DNA of 64,000 nt from Clostridiales bacterium. Lineage in GTDB: Bacteria > Bacillota > Clostridia > Christensenellales > Aristaeellaceae. The translations under genes and the position numbers were made by a program. Positions 51,915 to 60,285 of the stretch are shown here, in pieces; within the stretch, counting starts at the first letter, position 1, and each line of letters opens with the position of its first letter. The notes below the pieces were generated by a model. That model did no database searches and was not told where the DNA came from. It saw only the letters and a program-made list of their open reading frames with translations. Location: NCBI GenBank assembly GCA_004557125.1, contig SFET01000012.1:1-64000 (forward strand), given 5' to 3'.

Positions 51915-53399
51915 ATGGGTATGCATCTTGCGATCGACATGGGTTCCGAGAGCGGCCGCGCCATCGTCGGCTGGCTGGAGGACGGCGTCCTGAAGACGGA
52001 TCTGATCCATCGCTTCCGGACACAGTTCACGCGCGTCCACGGGAAGGACTACCGCAATCTCTATCGCTTCAACGACGAGATCCAGTACGCACTGTCCCTG
52101 TACGCCGAAAAGTACGGCCCGAAGCTGGACAGCATCAGCGTCTGCTCCTGGGGCGGAGACTTTGCCGTGCTGAACCGGGACGGCAACCTGAACCACCTGC
52201 CGCTCTCCTACCGCAGCATCGATTCGGAGGAGCGCACCAAGCAGCTGATTGAGGAGACCTTCGGGGAGCGGGCGCTGTACGAGCGCAACGGCAACCAGCG
52301 CATGCCCACCGATCCGCTGCGCCTGCTGCTGCGGATGAAGCTGGAGGACGATCCCTCCCTGGACGATCCCCACGGCATGCTGTTCATCGCGGACGCGATG
52401 CACTATCTGCTGGGCGCGGAGGCCTGCTGCGAGCGGTCCATGGTCACCTTTGGCCGCCTGTTCGACTTCCGCAAGGACGACTGGGACTGGGAGGTATTCG
52501 AGCGCTTCGGCCTGCCCAGGGGTCTGTGCAGCCGGGTCGTGCCGCCCGGAACGCGCATCGGCGAGGTGGATCCCGCCATCGTGAAGGCGGCGGGTCTTGA
52601 GGGGCCGGTGCCCATCGTCACCAGCTGCACCCACGACACCGCCTGCGCCCTGACCGCGGTGCCGGACAACGGCTCCGGCTGGGCCTTCATCAGCTGCGGC
52701 ACCTGGGCGCTGATGGGCATGGAGGTCGACGCGCCGGTGATCAACGACATCTCCTACGAAAACAACTTCAACAACACCAGCGTGCCCTTCGGCAGGACCA
52801 TGTTCAAGCGCAACATGACCGGCACGTGGATCATCGAACAGTGCAAGCAGCGCTGGGGTCGGTATAGCTATGACCAGATCGTGGATCTGGCCGAGGCGGC
52901 GGAGGACAGCGACCTGTCCATCGACATCAATTCCCGGGATTTCTACGATCCCGAGGACATGCCCGCCGCGATCTCTGCGGCGCTGAAGCGGGACTTCGGC
53001 GCGGAGGTGGATCCGAACGACGTGGCCACCATCGCCGCCGTCGTGTACCGCAGCATGGCGCTGGAGTTCCAGCGCTACCTGGGCGCGCTGCTCAGGGCCG
53101 CCGGCCGGAAGATCGACAGGATCTACATGCTGGGCGGCGGCAGCAAGAACCGCCTGATTGCCCAGTACACCGCCAATGCCTGCGGCTACCGGGTGTACAC
53201 GGGCGTGTTCGAGGGGAGCAGCGTTGGCAACCTGCTGCTTCAGGCCTACGCCTGCGGTGAGTTGAAGGACAAGGAGGCCATGCGCCGCGTATCGGCAAAC
53301 ACCTTCCCCCAGACGGCCTATGAACCCAAGGACGCGGAGGCGTGGCAGAGGCGCTATGCAATCTTCGCCGAGCGCGTGATCCGCAAAAATCTCTGGTAA
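51915..53399 (+). CDS. rhaB: Rhamnulokinase-like FGGY kinase
   Basis: A 494-residue kinase of the rhamnulokinase branch. The phosphate loop is AIDMGSESGRAIVGWLEDG, the adenosine part AFISCGTWALMGMEVDAP near residue 258, and then FNNTSVPFGRTMFKRNMTGT and GGSKNRLIAQYTANACG near 420, followed by SVGNLLLQAYACGEL, matching RhaB. It would phosphorylate L-rhamnulose to rhamnulose 1-phosphate, the substrate of the RhaD encoded at 55586. GGAG precedes ATG 51915. A rhamnose isomerase gene is not in the window. Confidence 0.85.
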   Translation: MGMHLAIDMGSESGRAIVGWLEDGVLKTDLIHRFRTQFTRVHGKDYRNLYRFNDEIQYALSLYAEKYGPKLDSISVCSWGGDFAVLNRDGNLNHLPLSYRSIDSEERTKQLIEETFGERALYERNGNQRMPTDPLRLLLRMKLEDDPSLDDPHGMLFIADAMHYLLGAEACCERSMVTFGRLFDFRKDDWDWEVFERFGLPRGLCSRVVPPGTRIGEVDPAIVKAAGLEGPVPIVTSCTHDTACALTAVPDNGSGWAFISCGTWALMGMEVDAPVINDISYENNFNNTSVPFGRTMFKRNMTGTWIIEQCKQRWGRYSYDQIVDLAEAAEDSDLSIDINSRDFYDPEDMPAAISAALKRDFGAEVDPNDVATIAAVVYRSMALEFQRYLGALLRAAGRKIDRIYMLGGGSKNRLIAQYTANACGYRVYTGVFEGSSVGNLLLQAYACGELKDKEAMRRVSANTFPQTAYEPKDAEAWQRRYAIFAERVIRKNLW

Positions 53400-53449
53400 C
53401 AATTTTCATTCCCAATACAACACGATCGAAAGAAAAGAGGTAATTCCAA

Positions 53450-54190
53450 ATGTATCCTTCCGACAAAGAGGCAAAGGCACTGATCCTGGAGATCGGCCAG
53501 AAGATGAGCAGTTCCGGCTTTGTGGCGGCAAATGATGGCAACATCTCCGTGCGCTGCAGCGAGGACGCGGTCTGGATCACCCCCACCGGCGTCAACAAGG
53601 GCGAACTGAAGGAAGAGATGCTCATCAAGGTGCGCATCAGCGACAGTGCGATTCTGGAGGGCACCTGGAAGCCCACCAGCGAAACCGAAATGCACCTCAA
53701 CGCCTACCGCACCGACAATGAGATCGTCTCCACGGCCCACGCCCATCCGCTGAACTGCTCCATTCTGGCCTGCGCAGGCATCGAGCTGGATCTGCCCACG
53801 ACCCTCTCGGCGGTGTGCATCAGCGGAAGGATTCCCGTGATTCCCTATTGCTGCTCGGGCTCGAAGGAGCTGGCGGAGTGCATCATTCCCTACGTCAAGA
53901 AGTACCACGTGGTCAACCTGGCCAACCATGGTCCCATCGCCTGGGGCAAGGCGCCCCGCGAGGCGTGGTACCGCCTGGAGAACGCCGAGGCCTCCGCGCG
54001 CCTGGCGCTGGGTCTGGCCACCCTGGGCAGACTGCGCCCGATCAACAGCGACCAGATCACCGAGGCGCTGGCCTTCCACAAGATCGACATGACGCCGGAA
54101 GGCACGGTCTGCCGCGTGGATTCCAACGCAGACCTGCAGCCCTCGATCCCCTTCAGCGAGTACATGCGCCAGATCATGGAAACGAAATAA
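53450..54190 (+). CDS. Class II aldolase, L-fuculose-phosphate aldolase type
   Basis: A 246-residue zinc aldolase of the FucA/AraD family. The nucleotide-like phosphate site NDGNISVRC is near residue 28, ITPTGVNKGEL near 44, zinc histidines in STAHAHPLNC near 97, and the third His in VVNLANHGPIAWGK near 158. It cleaves a ketose 1-phosphate to dihydroxyacetone phosphate and an aldehyde. A separate, different RhaD-type aldolase is encoded 1.4 kb downstream, so this enzyme likely handles another epimer, e.g. an L-fuculose-type phosphate. Confidence 0.88.
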   Translation: MYPSDKEAKALILEIGQKMSSSGFVAANDGNISVRCSEDAVWITPTGVNKGELKEEMLIKVRISDSAILEGTWKPTSETEMHLNAYRTDNEIVSTAHAHPLNCSILACAGIELDLPTTLSAVCISGRIPVIPYCCSGSKELAECIIPYVKKYHVVNLANHGPIAWGKAPREAWYRLENAEASARLALGLATLGRLRPINSDQITEALAFHKIDMTPEGTVCRVDSNADLQPSIPFSEYMRQIMETK

Positions 54191-54219
54191 CGCCCAACCC
54201 ATAAAAAGGCAGGATCAGT

Positions 54220-55575
54220 ATGAACGCAATCGGATTGGACATCGGCACCACCACCATCTCCGCCGTCGTGATCGACAGCGTCACCGGCGAGATCCGTCAA
54301 TCGCGAACCATCTCCAACGGTACCGACCTGCCGGGCGACGTTCCCGGCGGAAAGCTGCAGGATGCAAACGCCATCATCGACAAGGTTCTCGCACTGACCG
54401 GGGAGCTTACGTCGGCCTACGGCCCCATCTGCGCCATCGGCATCGACGGGCAGATGCACGGCATTGTCTACATCGATGAAAGCGGCGCGGCGGTCAGTCC
54501 CCTCTATACCTGGCAGGACAGCCGCGGCAACCTTCCGCTGGAGGACGGCACCTACGTCTCCCGCCTGAAGGCGCTGACCGGCTATGAAATGTCCACCGGC
54601 TTCGGCCTGACGACCCACTACTGGATGACCCTGAACGGCGCGATCCCGAAGGGCGCGGTGCGGATGTGCACCATCTTCGACTACGCCGCCATGAAGCTGA
54701 CCGGACGCACCGAGCCGCTGATGCACACCTCCGGCGCGGCCAGCTGGGGCCTGTTCGATTCCGTCAACTCCAAATGGATGGAAAAGGAAATCGCGGCCTG
54801 CGGCATGGATCCCTCCTGCCTTCCCGAGGTGACCGACGCGTGCGTCACCGTCGGCTCCACCCCGGACGGCGTCCCCGTGTCCTGCGCCATCGGCGACAAC
54901 CAGGCGAGCTTCATCGGCTCCGTCCGCGAGGCGGATACGAGCGTGCTGGTCAACATGGGCACCGGCGGACAGGTCTCCATGCAGGGCTTCACGCCCGTTC
55001 CCCTGGAGGATCTGGAGATGCGGCCCATGGGCGAGAAGAAGTACATCCTCGTGGGCTCCACGCTCTGCGGCGGCAGGGCCTACGCGCTGCTGGAAAAGTT
55101 CATCCGGGACGTCGCCGCGCTGTCGGGCTATGACGGCGCCCCGCTCTACGAGGCCGTCAACCGGGTCGCGATGGAGAACATCGAGATCGACGAGCCCTGG
55201 ACCGCAGATACCCGCTTCAGCGGCACGCGCCGCCAGGGCAGCCTGCGGGGCAGCTTCACCGGCATCAGCAACAACAACTTCGACGCTGCCCATCTGGTCA
55301 GCGCCACCCTCAACGGCATCGCCGATGAGATCATGGATCTGTACGGCAAGATTCGCGGAGCCGAGGTCGCCCGGCCGACGCAGCTGATCGGCAGCGGCAA
55401 CGGCCTGCGCCGCAACCTCGCCCTGCGCCGCGTGTTTGAAAAGCGCTTCGGCCTGAAGATGATGATCCCGGCGCACACCGAGGAGGCCGCCTACGGCGCC
55501 GCGCTGTTCGGACTCGCGGCGGGCGGAATCTTCTCCGATCTGAACGCCGCCCGGGCGCTCATCCGCTACGAATAG
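54220..55575 (+). CDS. FGGY-family kinase, sedoheptulokinase-like
   Basis: A 451-residue sugar kinase with phosphate loop AIGLDIGTTTISAVVIDS, substrate segment IGIDGQMHGIVYIDESG near residue 86 and SPLYTWQDSRGN near 108, which is the pattern of sedoheptulokinase-type FGGY enzymes. The adenosine region includes VLVNMGTGGQVSMQGF near 243 and LIGSGNGLRRNLALRRVFEK near 385. It is the second kinase of this operon. Given its neighbours, it may phosphorylate a deoxyketose epimer rather than sedoheptulose. Confidence 0.82.
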   Translation: MNAIGLDIGTTTISAVVIDSVTGEIRQSRTISNGTDLPGDVPGGKLQDANAIIDKVLALTGELTSAYGPICAIGIDGQMHGIVYIDESGAAVSPLYTWQDSRGNLPLEDGTYVSRLKALTGYEMSTGFGLTTHYWMTLNGAIPKGAVRMCTIFDYAAMKLTGRTEPLMHTSGAASWGLFDSVNSKWMEKEIAACGMDPSCLPEVTDACVTVGSTPDGVPVSCAIGDNQASFIGSVREADTSVLVNMGTGGQVSMQGFTPVPLEDLEMRPMGEKKYILVGSTLCGGRAYALLEKFIRDVAALSGYDGAPLYEAVNRVAMENIEIDEPWTADTRFSGTRRQGSLRGSFTGISNNNFDAAHLVSATLNGIADEIMDLYGKIRGAEVARPTQLIGSGNGLRRNLALRRVFEKRFGLKMMIPAHTEEAAYGAALFGLAAGGIFSDLNAARALIRYE

Positions 55576-55585
55576 GAGGCGCTCC

Positions 55586-56404
55586 ATGAGAGTAACGCAA
55601 GCGCCCTTCTTCGACGCGCTGATCCGCATGTTTGACGACGCGACGCGGGCGGGCTGGCACGAGTGCCACGGCGGAAATCTCAGCTATCGCCTCAGCGCGG
55701 CAGACGTCTCCGCCGTGTCGGAGGAGCTGTCGCCCATTGGCGACTGGTTGCCCATCGGCCTGCGCGTCCCCGGCCTGGCGGGTGAAAAGCTGCTGGTCAC
55801 TGCGGCGGGCCAGATCTTTCGCAACACATCCCGCGACCCCGAGGGCTCCCTGGGAATCCTCGAAATCTCGGAGGACGGCGCGAACTACCGCGTCCTCTGG
55901 GGCTACGCCGGCGGCGGCAGGCCCACGAGCGAGCTTGCAGCCCACCTCGCCAATCACGAGGTCATCAAGCGCCGCTCTGCGGGACGTCTGCGCCTGGTCT
56001 ACCACGCGCATCCGGAAAACCTGATCGCGCTCTCGTTCGTTTTGCCCCTGGACGAGGTCGTCTTTACCCGCGAGCTGTGGGAGATGATGCCCGAGTGCGC
56101 CATGATCTTCCCCGCCGGCATCGGCGTGGTTCCGTGGATGGTTCCCGGAACCCCCGAAATCGCCCGTGCGACGATGGAGAAGGTGGAGGAATTCGACCTC
56201 ATTCTCTGGGCGCAGCACGGCGTATTCGCCGTCGGCGAGAACCCGGACGCCTGCTTCGGCATGGTGGAGACCGCAGAAAAGGCCGCCGCCATCCTGCTGA
56301 AGGTGCTGTCCTGCGTTCCGCAGAAGCGGCAGGCCCCCGGCACGCAGGATCTGCGCGAGCTGGCGCAGGTGTTCCGCCTGCCCCTCAAGGACAAATTCCT
56401 CTGA
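55586..56404 (+). CDS. rhaD: Rhamnulose-1-phosphate aldolase
   Basis: A 272-residue class II aldolase, the length of E. coli RhaD (274). Distinctive segments are GWHECHGGNLSYRLSAADV near residue 24, FRNTSRDPEGSLGILEIS near 78, zinc histidines in VYHAHPENLIALSFVLP near 138, and VFTRELWEMMPECAMIFPAG followed by VVPWMVPGTPEIARATMEK near 175 with QHGVFAVGE near 205. It splits L-rhamnulose 1-phosphate into DHAP and L-lactaldehyde. Last gene of the operon, 10 bp after the kinase gene and followed by a terminator. Confidence 0.92.
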   Translation: MRVTQAPFFDALIRMFDDATRAGWHECHGGNLSYRLSAADVSAVSEELSPIGDWLPIGLRVPGLAGEKLLVTAAGQIFRNTSRDPEGSLGILEISEDGANYRVLWGYAGGGRPTSELAAHLANHEVIKRRSAGRLRLVYHAHPENLIALSFVLPLDEVVFTRELWEMMPECAMIFPAGIGVVPWMVPGTPEIARATMEKVEEFDLILWAQHGVFAVGENPDACFGMVETAEKAAAILLKVLSCVPQKRQAPGTQDLRELAQVFRLPLKDKFL

Positions 56405-56567
56405 CCGCGCCGTGCCCGCTTCGGCGGGAAGGCGCCTGGTGCGATGCTGTTTACATGTACAGCTCGCTCCGCACCGGACTGCGCAAGGGCCGCTGATCTC
56501 CGGCGGCAACCGGGCACAAAGGATCAGATCGACCAGATCCATTTACAGGAACACAAGTTACTCATCG
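56405..56567. other. Intergenic region after rhaD
   Basis: Part of a 421-bp gap. Before the terminator I see only non-coding sequence with a small GCCGCTGATCTCCGGCGGC dyad near 56490. Confidence 0.4.
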
Positions 56568-56609
56568 CTCCCGAATCCGGCCTTCTCCGGCCCGATTCGG
56601 GAGTTTTTT
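56568..56609 (+). terminator. Terminator of the rhamnose operon
   Basis: CTCCCGAATC and GATTCGGGAG form a 10-bp outer stem, with CCGG pairs inside, followed by six Ts. Confidence 0.85.
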
Positions 56610-56698
56610 CTTTCGGAAAGCATGCACATTCACATCTTCAGTCGCATCAGAACACACGGCCTCCATTGCCGCCCGGAGCTTCGTGCGCGCGTCATCGC

Positions 56699-56728
56699 TT
56701 GACAATCCTCGCGTGGCGGCCGTAAAAT
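56699..56728 (+). promoter_or_regulatory. Promoter of the macrodomain operon
   Basis: Perfect -35 TTGACA at 56699-56704, 18-bp spacer, -10 TAAAAT at 56723-56728, about 100 bp upstream of the gene. Confidence 0.7.
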
Positions 56729-56825
56729 ACAGCTATACAAGAGGACGATCCCCCGCGCCGCAGGCAGAAATGCAGACCAATCGGAAACCGCCGCGCGAGG
56801 GAAAGCGTCATATGGAGGGATGAAC

Positions 56826-57818
56826 TTGCCCATCGAGATTCTACGCAACGACATCACCCGCATGCAGGTGGACGCCATCGTCAACGCCGCCAACGAATCC
56901 CTGCTGGGCGGCGGCGGCGTGGACGGCGCCATTCACCATGCCGCAGGGCCGGAGCTGCTGGCCGAGTGCCGCACGCTCCACGGCTGCAGGACCGGTCAGG
57001 CAAATCTCACCCGGGGCTACCGCCTGCCCTGCCGCTATGTGATCCACACGGTGGGCCCGGTGTGGCACGGCGGAACCGCCGGCGAGGCGGAGCTGCTGGC
57101 CTCCTGCTACCGCAGCTCCCTGGAGCTTGCCCGGCAGTACAATTGCAAGAGCATCGCATTTCCGCTGATCTCCTCCGGCGCCTACGGCTACCCGAAGGAA
57201 CAGGCGCTTCGCATCGCCACGGAGACCATCCGTAGCTTCCTGGCGGAGCACGACATGCTGGTGTACATCGTGGTGTTCGACCGGGCCGGGCTGCGCGCCT
57301 GCGACCGGCTCTACGCACCCATCGCCCAGTACATCGACGATAACTACGTGGATGCGCATCTGGATCTGCGGCGCGAGCAGCTGCGGCGGCAGGGCTTCAG
57401 CGCACCCGCGCCCGAGCCGTTCAGCGTGCCCTGCATGCAGGCGCCTGCGCCGGGCCTGGAGGACTATCTGAAGGAGCTGGACGAGAGCTTCTCCCAGATG
57501 CTGCTGCGCAAGATCGACGAGCGGGGCATCAAGGATTCCGTCTGCTACAAGCGCGCCAACCTGGATCGGAAGCTGTTTTCGAAGATCCGCAGCGACGTCC
57601 ACTACAAGCCCAGCAAGCGCACCGCGCTGGCACTGGCGATGGCGCTGGAGCTCTCGCTTGCGGAGACCCGGGAGCTTCTGCAGAAGGCCGGTCTGGCCCT
57701 GTCCCACAGCTACAAGTTCGACATCATCATCGAATACTGCATCCTGAACGGCATCTACGACATCGACACCGTCAACCAGACGCTGTTCGACTTCGACCAG
57801 CCGCTGCTGGGCGGCTGA
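56826..57818 (+). CDS. Macrodomain ADP-ribosyl hydrolase with a conserved C-terminal domain
   Basis: A 330-residue protein. Residues 1-170 form a MacroD-type macrodomain: VDAIVNAANESLLGGGGVDG and AIHHAAGPEL near 17-44 hold the conserved Asn and catalytic-region Asp-Gly, and LISSGAYGYPKEQAL near 115 is the second ADP-ribose loop. Such enzymes remove ADP-ribose from proteins or nucleic acids. Residues ~215-325 are a separate helical domain (MLLRKIDERGIKDSVCYKRA, KPSKRTALALAMALELSL, FDIIIEYCILNGIYDID) that looks HTH-like and that I cannot name. The start is TTG 56826, six bases after GGAGGG, or ATG 56820, which abuts that site. It heads a group with VWA and ADP-ribosylglycohydrolase genes. Confidence 0.88.
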   Translation: MPIEILRNDITRMQVDAIVNAANESLLGGGGVDGAIHHAAGPELLAECRTLHGCRTGQANLTRGYRLPCRYVIHTVGPVWHGGTAGEAELLASCYRSSLELARQYNCKSIAFPLISSGAYGYPKEQALRIATETIRSFLAEHDMLVYIVVFDRAGLRACDRLYAPIAQYIDDNYVDAHLDLRREQLRRQGFSAPAPEPFSVPCMQAPAPGLEDYLKELDESFSQMLLRKIDERGIKDSVCYKRANLDRKLFSKIRSDVHYKPSKRTALALAMALELSLAETRELLQKAGLALSHSYKFDIIIEYCILNGIYDIDTVNQTLFDFDQPLLGG

Positions 57819-57877
57819 GGCTGCACCGGCGCGCCAAATGTCGCTTTTCAGGCGACCATTTCATTCCCGCAATCCGC

Positions 57878-57883
57878 TATAAT
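57878..57883 (+). promoter_or_regulatory. Possible -10 box before the VWA gene
   Basis: TATAAT at 57878-57883, 44 bp before the gene, but no -35 at the right distance. Confidence 0.3.
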
Positions 57884-57926
57884 TCAAGCATCGAAAGCGA
57901 AATACAATTTGCGGGAGGTCTGAACC

Positions 57927-58571
57927 ATGAAAAAGAATCTGACGGAGCTGGTCTTCATCCTGGATCGCAGCGGTTCCATGCACGGCCTGGAGGCCGACAC
58001 CATCGGCGGCTTCAATTCGATGATCGAGCAGCAGCGCGCGGCCGAGGGTGCGGCGCTGGTCTCCACCGTGCTGTTCAGCAACGAAAGCAGCGTGCTGCAC
58101 GATCGCGTGCCCCTCGCGCGCATCGCCCCCATGACCGCGCAGCAGTACCGCGTGGGCGGCTGCACCGCGCTGCTGGACGCCATCGGCGGCGCAATCCACC
58201 ACATCGGCAACGTGCACAAGTACGCACGCGCAGAGGATCGCCCCGAGCACACGCTGTTCGTCATCACCACCGACGGCCTGGAGAACGCAAGCCACCGCTA
58301 CACCGCCGATCAGGTGCGCACCATGATCCGGCGTCAGAAGGAGAAGTACGGCTGGGAATTTCTGTTCCTGGGCGCGAACATCGACGCCGTGGAGACGGCG
58401 GAGCGCTTCGGCATCGATCGCAGCCGCGCGGCCAACTTCCACAGCGATTCTGCGGGCACGCGGCTGAACTACGAGGTGCTGAGCGAGGCCATCTGTGCGG
58501 TGCGCAGCAGCCGTCCGCTGGGCGACGACTGGGCAAAGCGCATCGACGAGGATTACAACGGAAGGAAGTGA
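57927..58571 (+). CDS. VWA-domain protein (TerY-like)
   Basis: A 214-residue cytoplasmic von Willebrand A domain protein. The metal-ion-dependent adhesion site is DRSGSM at residues 13-18, with the Thr in GGCTALLDAIGGAIHH near 77 and the Asp in FVITTDGLENAS near 112. The C-terminal part WEFLFLGANIDAVETAERFG is typical of stand-alone VWA proteins like those in tellurite/stress loci. It probably acts as a protein-binding scaffold. GGGAGG precedes ATG 57927. It lies between two ADP-ribose-processing genes and four bases before the second. Confidence 0.88.
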   Translation: MKKNLTELVFILDRSGSMHGLEADTIGGFNSMIEQQRAAEGAALVSTVLFSNESSVLHDRVPLARIAPMTAQQYRVGGCTALLDAIGGAIHHIGNVHKYARAEDRPEHTLFVITTDGLENASHRYTADQVRTMIRRQKEKYGWEFLFLGANIDAVETAERFGIDRSRAANFHSDSAGTRLNYEVLSEAICAVRSSRPLGDDWAKRIDEDYNGRK

Positions 58572-58575
58572 GCGC

Positions 58576-59364
58576 ATGCTGGGCGCAATCATCGGCGATA
58601 TCGTGGGTTCCCGCTTCGAATGGAACAACCACAGAGACAAGAATTTTGAGCTGTTCACCGACAAGTGCTTCGCCACCGACGACAGCATCATCACGCTGGG
58701 CGTGGCCCGGGCCATTCTGGAGAGCCGCCCGGACTGGAGCGACCTGAGCGCCCAGGCGGTGCGCTGCATGCAGGCGGTGGGCCGGCCCTATCCCCACTGC
58801 GGCTACGGCGGCCGGTTCTACGGCTGGATGTACAGCGACGAGCCGGAGCCCTATTTCAGCTTCGGCAACGGCGCCGCCATGCGCGTGAGTCCCTGCGGCT
58901 TCGCGGCGCGCAGCCTCGACGAGGCCAGAACCCTGAGCAGGGCCGTGACGCAGGTCACCCACAACCACCCCGAGGGTCTGAAGGGTGCGGAGGCCACCGT
59001 CGTGGCGCTGTACATGGCCCGCACGGGCCGCCCCATGGAAGAGATCCGCGCGACGATCGATCGGGACTACTATCCCATGGACTTCACCCTCGACGGCATC
59101 CGCGACAGCTACCGCTTCAACGAGACCTGCCAGGACACGGTGCCCCAGGCGCTGATGGCCTTCTTCGAGTCCACCGGCTTCGAGGACGCCATTCGCAACG
59201 CCATCTCCGTGGGCGGCGACAGCGACACCCTGGCGGCCATAACCGGCGGCGTGGCCGAGGCCTACTACGGCATTCCGGAGGACATCCGCAGCCGGGCGCT
59301 GACGTATCTGGACGAGCGCCTGATGGACATCCTGCTGCGCTTCGAGGAGAAGTACGGCGCATAA
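58576..59364 (+). CDS. ADP-ribosylglycohydrolase (DraG/ARH type)
   Basis: A 262-residue all-helical hydrolase that removes ADP-ribose from arginine or other acceptors. The dinuclear magnesium site is visible as ATDDSIIT near residue 34-40 and ISVGGDSDTLAAITGGVAEA near 211-230; the N-terminus MLGAIIGDIVGSRFEW is characteristic. Length is normal. ATG 58576 follows the VWA stop by four bases with GGAAGG upstream, so the two are co-translated. It acts with the macrodomain protein on the same modification, possibly on different linkages. Confidence 0.92.
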   Translation: MLGAIIGDIVGSRFEWNNHRDKNFELFTDKCFATDDSIITLGVARAILESRPDWSDLSAQAVRCMQAVGRPYPHCGYGGRFYGWMYSDEPEPYFSFGNGAAMRVSPCGFAARSLDEARTLSRAVTQVTHNHPEGLKGAEATVVALYMARTGRPMEEIRATIDRDYYPMDFTLDGIRDSYRFNETCQDTVPQALMAFFESTGFEDAIRNAISVGGDSDTLAAITGGVAEAYYGIPEDIRSRALTYLDERLMDILLRFEEKYGA

Positions 59365-59434
59365 GCTCCGCTGCGCGCGCCGGGAAGCGAAGTGCGCAAA
59401 CCGCAGGATCATCCGTACCATCCGGCATGACAAG

Positions 59435-59475
59435 GCCCCCGGGAATCCAATGGATTCCCGAGGGCACATTTTCGT
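59435..59475. terminator. Terminator between the ADP-ribosylglycohydrolase and folK
   Basis: GCCCCCGGGAATCCA at 59435-59449 and TGGATTCCCGAGGGC at 59451-59465 pair with one mismatch; ATTTT follows on the plus strand. Usable for both convergent operons. Confidence 0.65.
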
Positions 59476-60285
59476 TCAGTTGGAATCGGATGAGAGCGCA
59501 TCCAGCAGCTGCCGCATGGTCTTATGAAGCACCGGATGCACGAAATTCGGCGCCAGCTCGACCATCGGGCCCAGCACGAAGTCCCGGTTCTGCAGATCGG
59601 GGTGCGGAAGGATGAGCGCGGGGTCGTCCTGCACCAGATCGTCGTAGAACAGGATGTCCAGATCCAGCGTGCGCGGACCCCAGTGCACCAGCCGCTCCCG
59701 CCGGGCCGCCTGCTCGAGGACGTGCAGCGCGTCCAGCAGCTCCTCCGGATCGTACAGCGTCTCGATCTCCATGGCGGCGTTCAGGAAGTCGTCCTGCTCC
59801 ACGCCGCCGTAGGGTTCGGTCACGCGGTAGGCGCTGACCTTCTTCACCCGCACGCATTCATCCGCCCGCAGGGCCTCGACGGCTCCGTCCAGATACCCCT
59901 GCTTGTCGCCCATATTGGAGCCCAGCGCCACAAAGGCGCGATGCCAGCCCCGGCGCACGCATACGGACACGCTGTCGAAGGGCAGCGGGATCGGCGCGCT
60001 GGGCTTTTCCAGCTCCAGGTCCACCTCATGGATGAGGGGGAATTTCAGCAGCAGCGCCCGGCAGGCGTGCTCCACCGCCGCCTCCAGCAGCTTCCATGTG
60101 TTCTTCTGCAGGTATTCCGTCAGGAACACGCACACATCGGCGTAGCTGATGGTCTGCTCCAGCGCATCCGCGAGGCCGCCCTGTCGGGTGGAGGTGTACA
60201 GCGTGGCGTTCACCACGAACATCTGGCCCAGCCGGGTCTCCTCCTCGAACACGCCGTGGTGCGCAAAGACGCGCAGGCCGCGGGT
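59476..60285 (-). CDS. folB-folK: Fused dihydroneopterin aldolase / HPPK (FolB-FolK), 5' end lost
   Basis: About 269 codons. The first ~115 are dihydroneopterin aldolase: LRVFAHHGVFEEETRLGQ at the start, with the catalytic Glu and His, and VDLELEKPSAPIPLPFDSVS, with the catalytic Lys. The next part is hydroxymethyldihydropterin pyrophosphokinase: AFVALGSNMGDKQGYLDGAV, then VHWGPRTLDLDILFYDDLV and HPDLQNRDFVLGPMVELAP. Fusions of FolB and FolK are common in Clostridia. The normal ~8-residue FolB start is missing because the frame runs back into folP sequence at about 60285, where a deletion seems to join the two genes; no proper start codon or ribosome site remains. Confidence 0.85.
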   Translation of the reverse strand, partial: TRGLRVFAHHGVFEEETRLGQMFVVNATLYTSTRQGGLADALEQTISYADVCVFLTEYLQKNTWKLLEAAVEHACRALLLKFPLIHEVDLELEKPSAPIPLPFDSVSVCVRRGWHRAFVALGSNMGDKQGYLDGAVEALRADECVRVKKVSAYRVTEPYGGVEQDDFLNAAMEIETLYDPEELLDALHVLEQAARRERLVHWGPRTLDLDILFYDDLVQDDPALILPHPDLQNRDFVLGPMVELAPNFVHPVLHKTMRQLLDALSSDSN

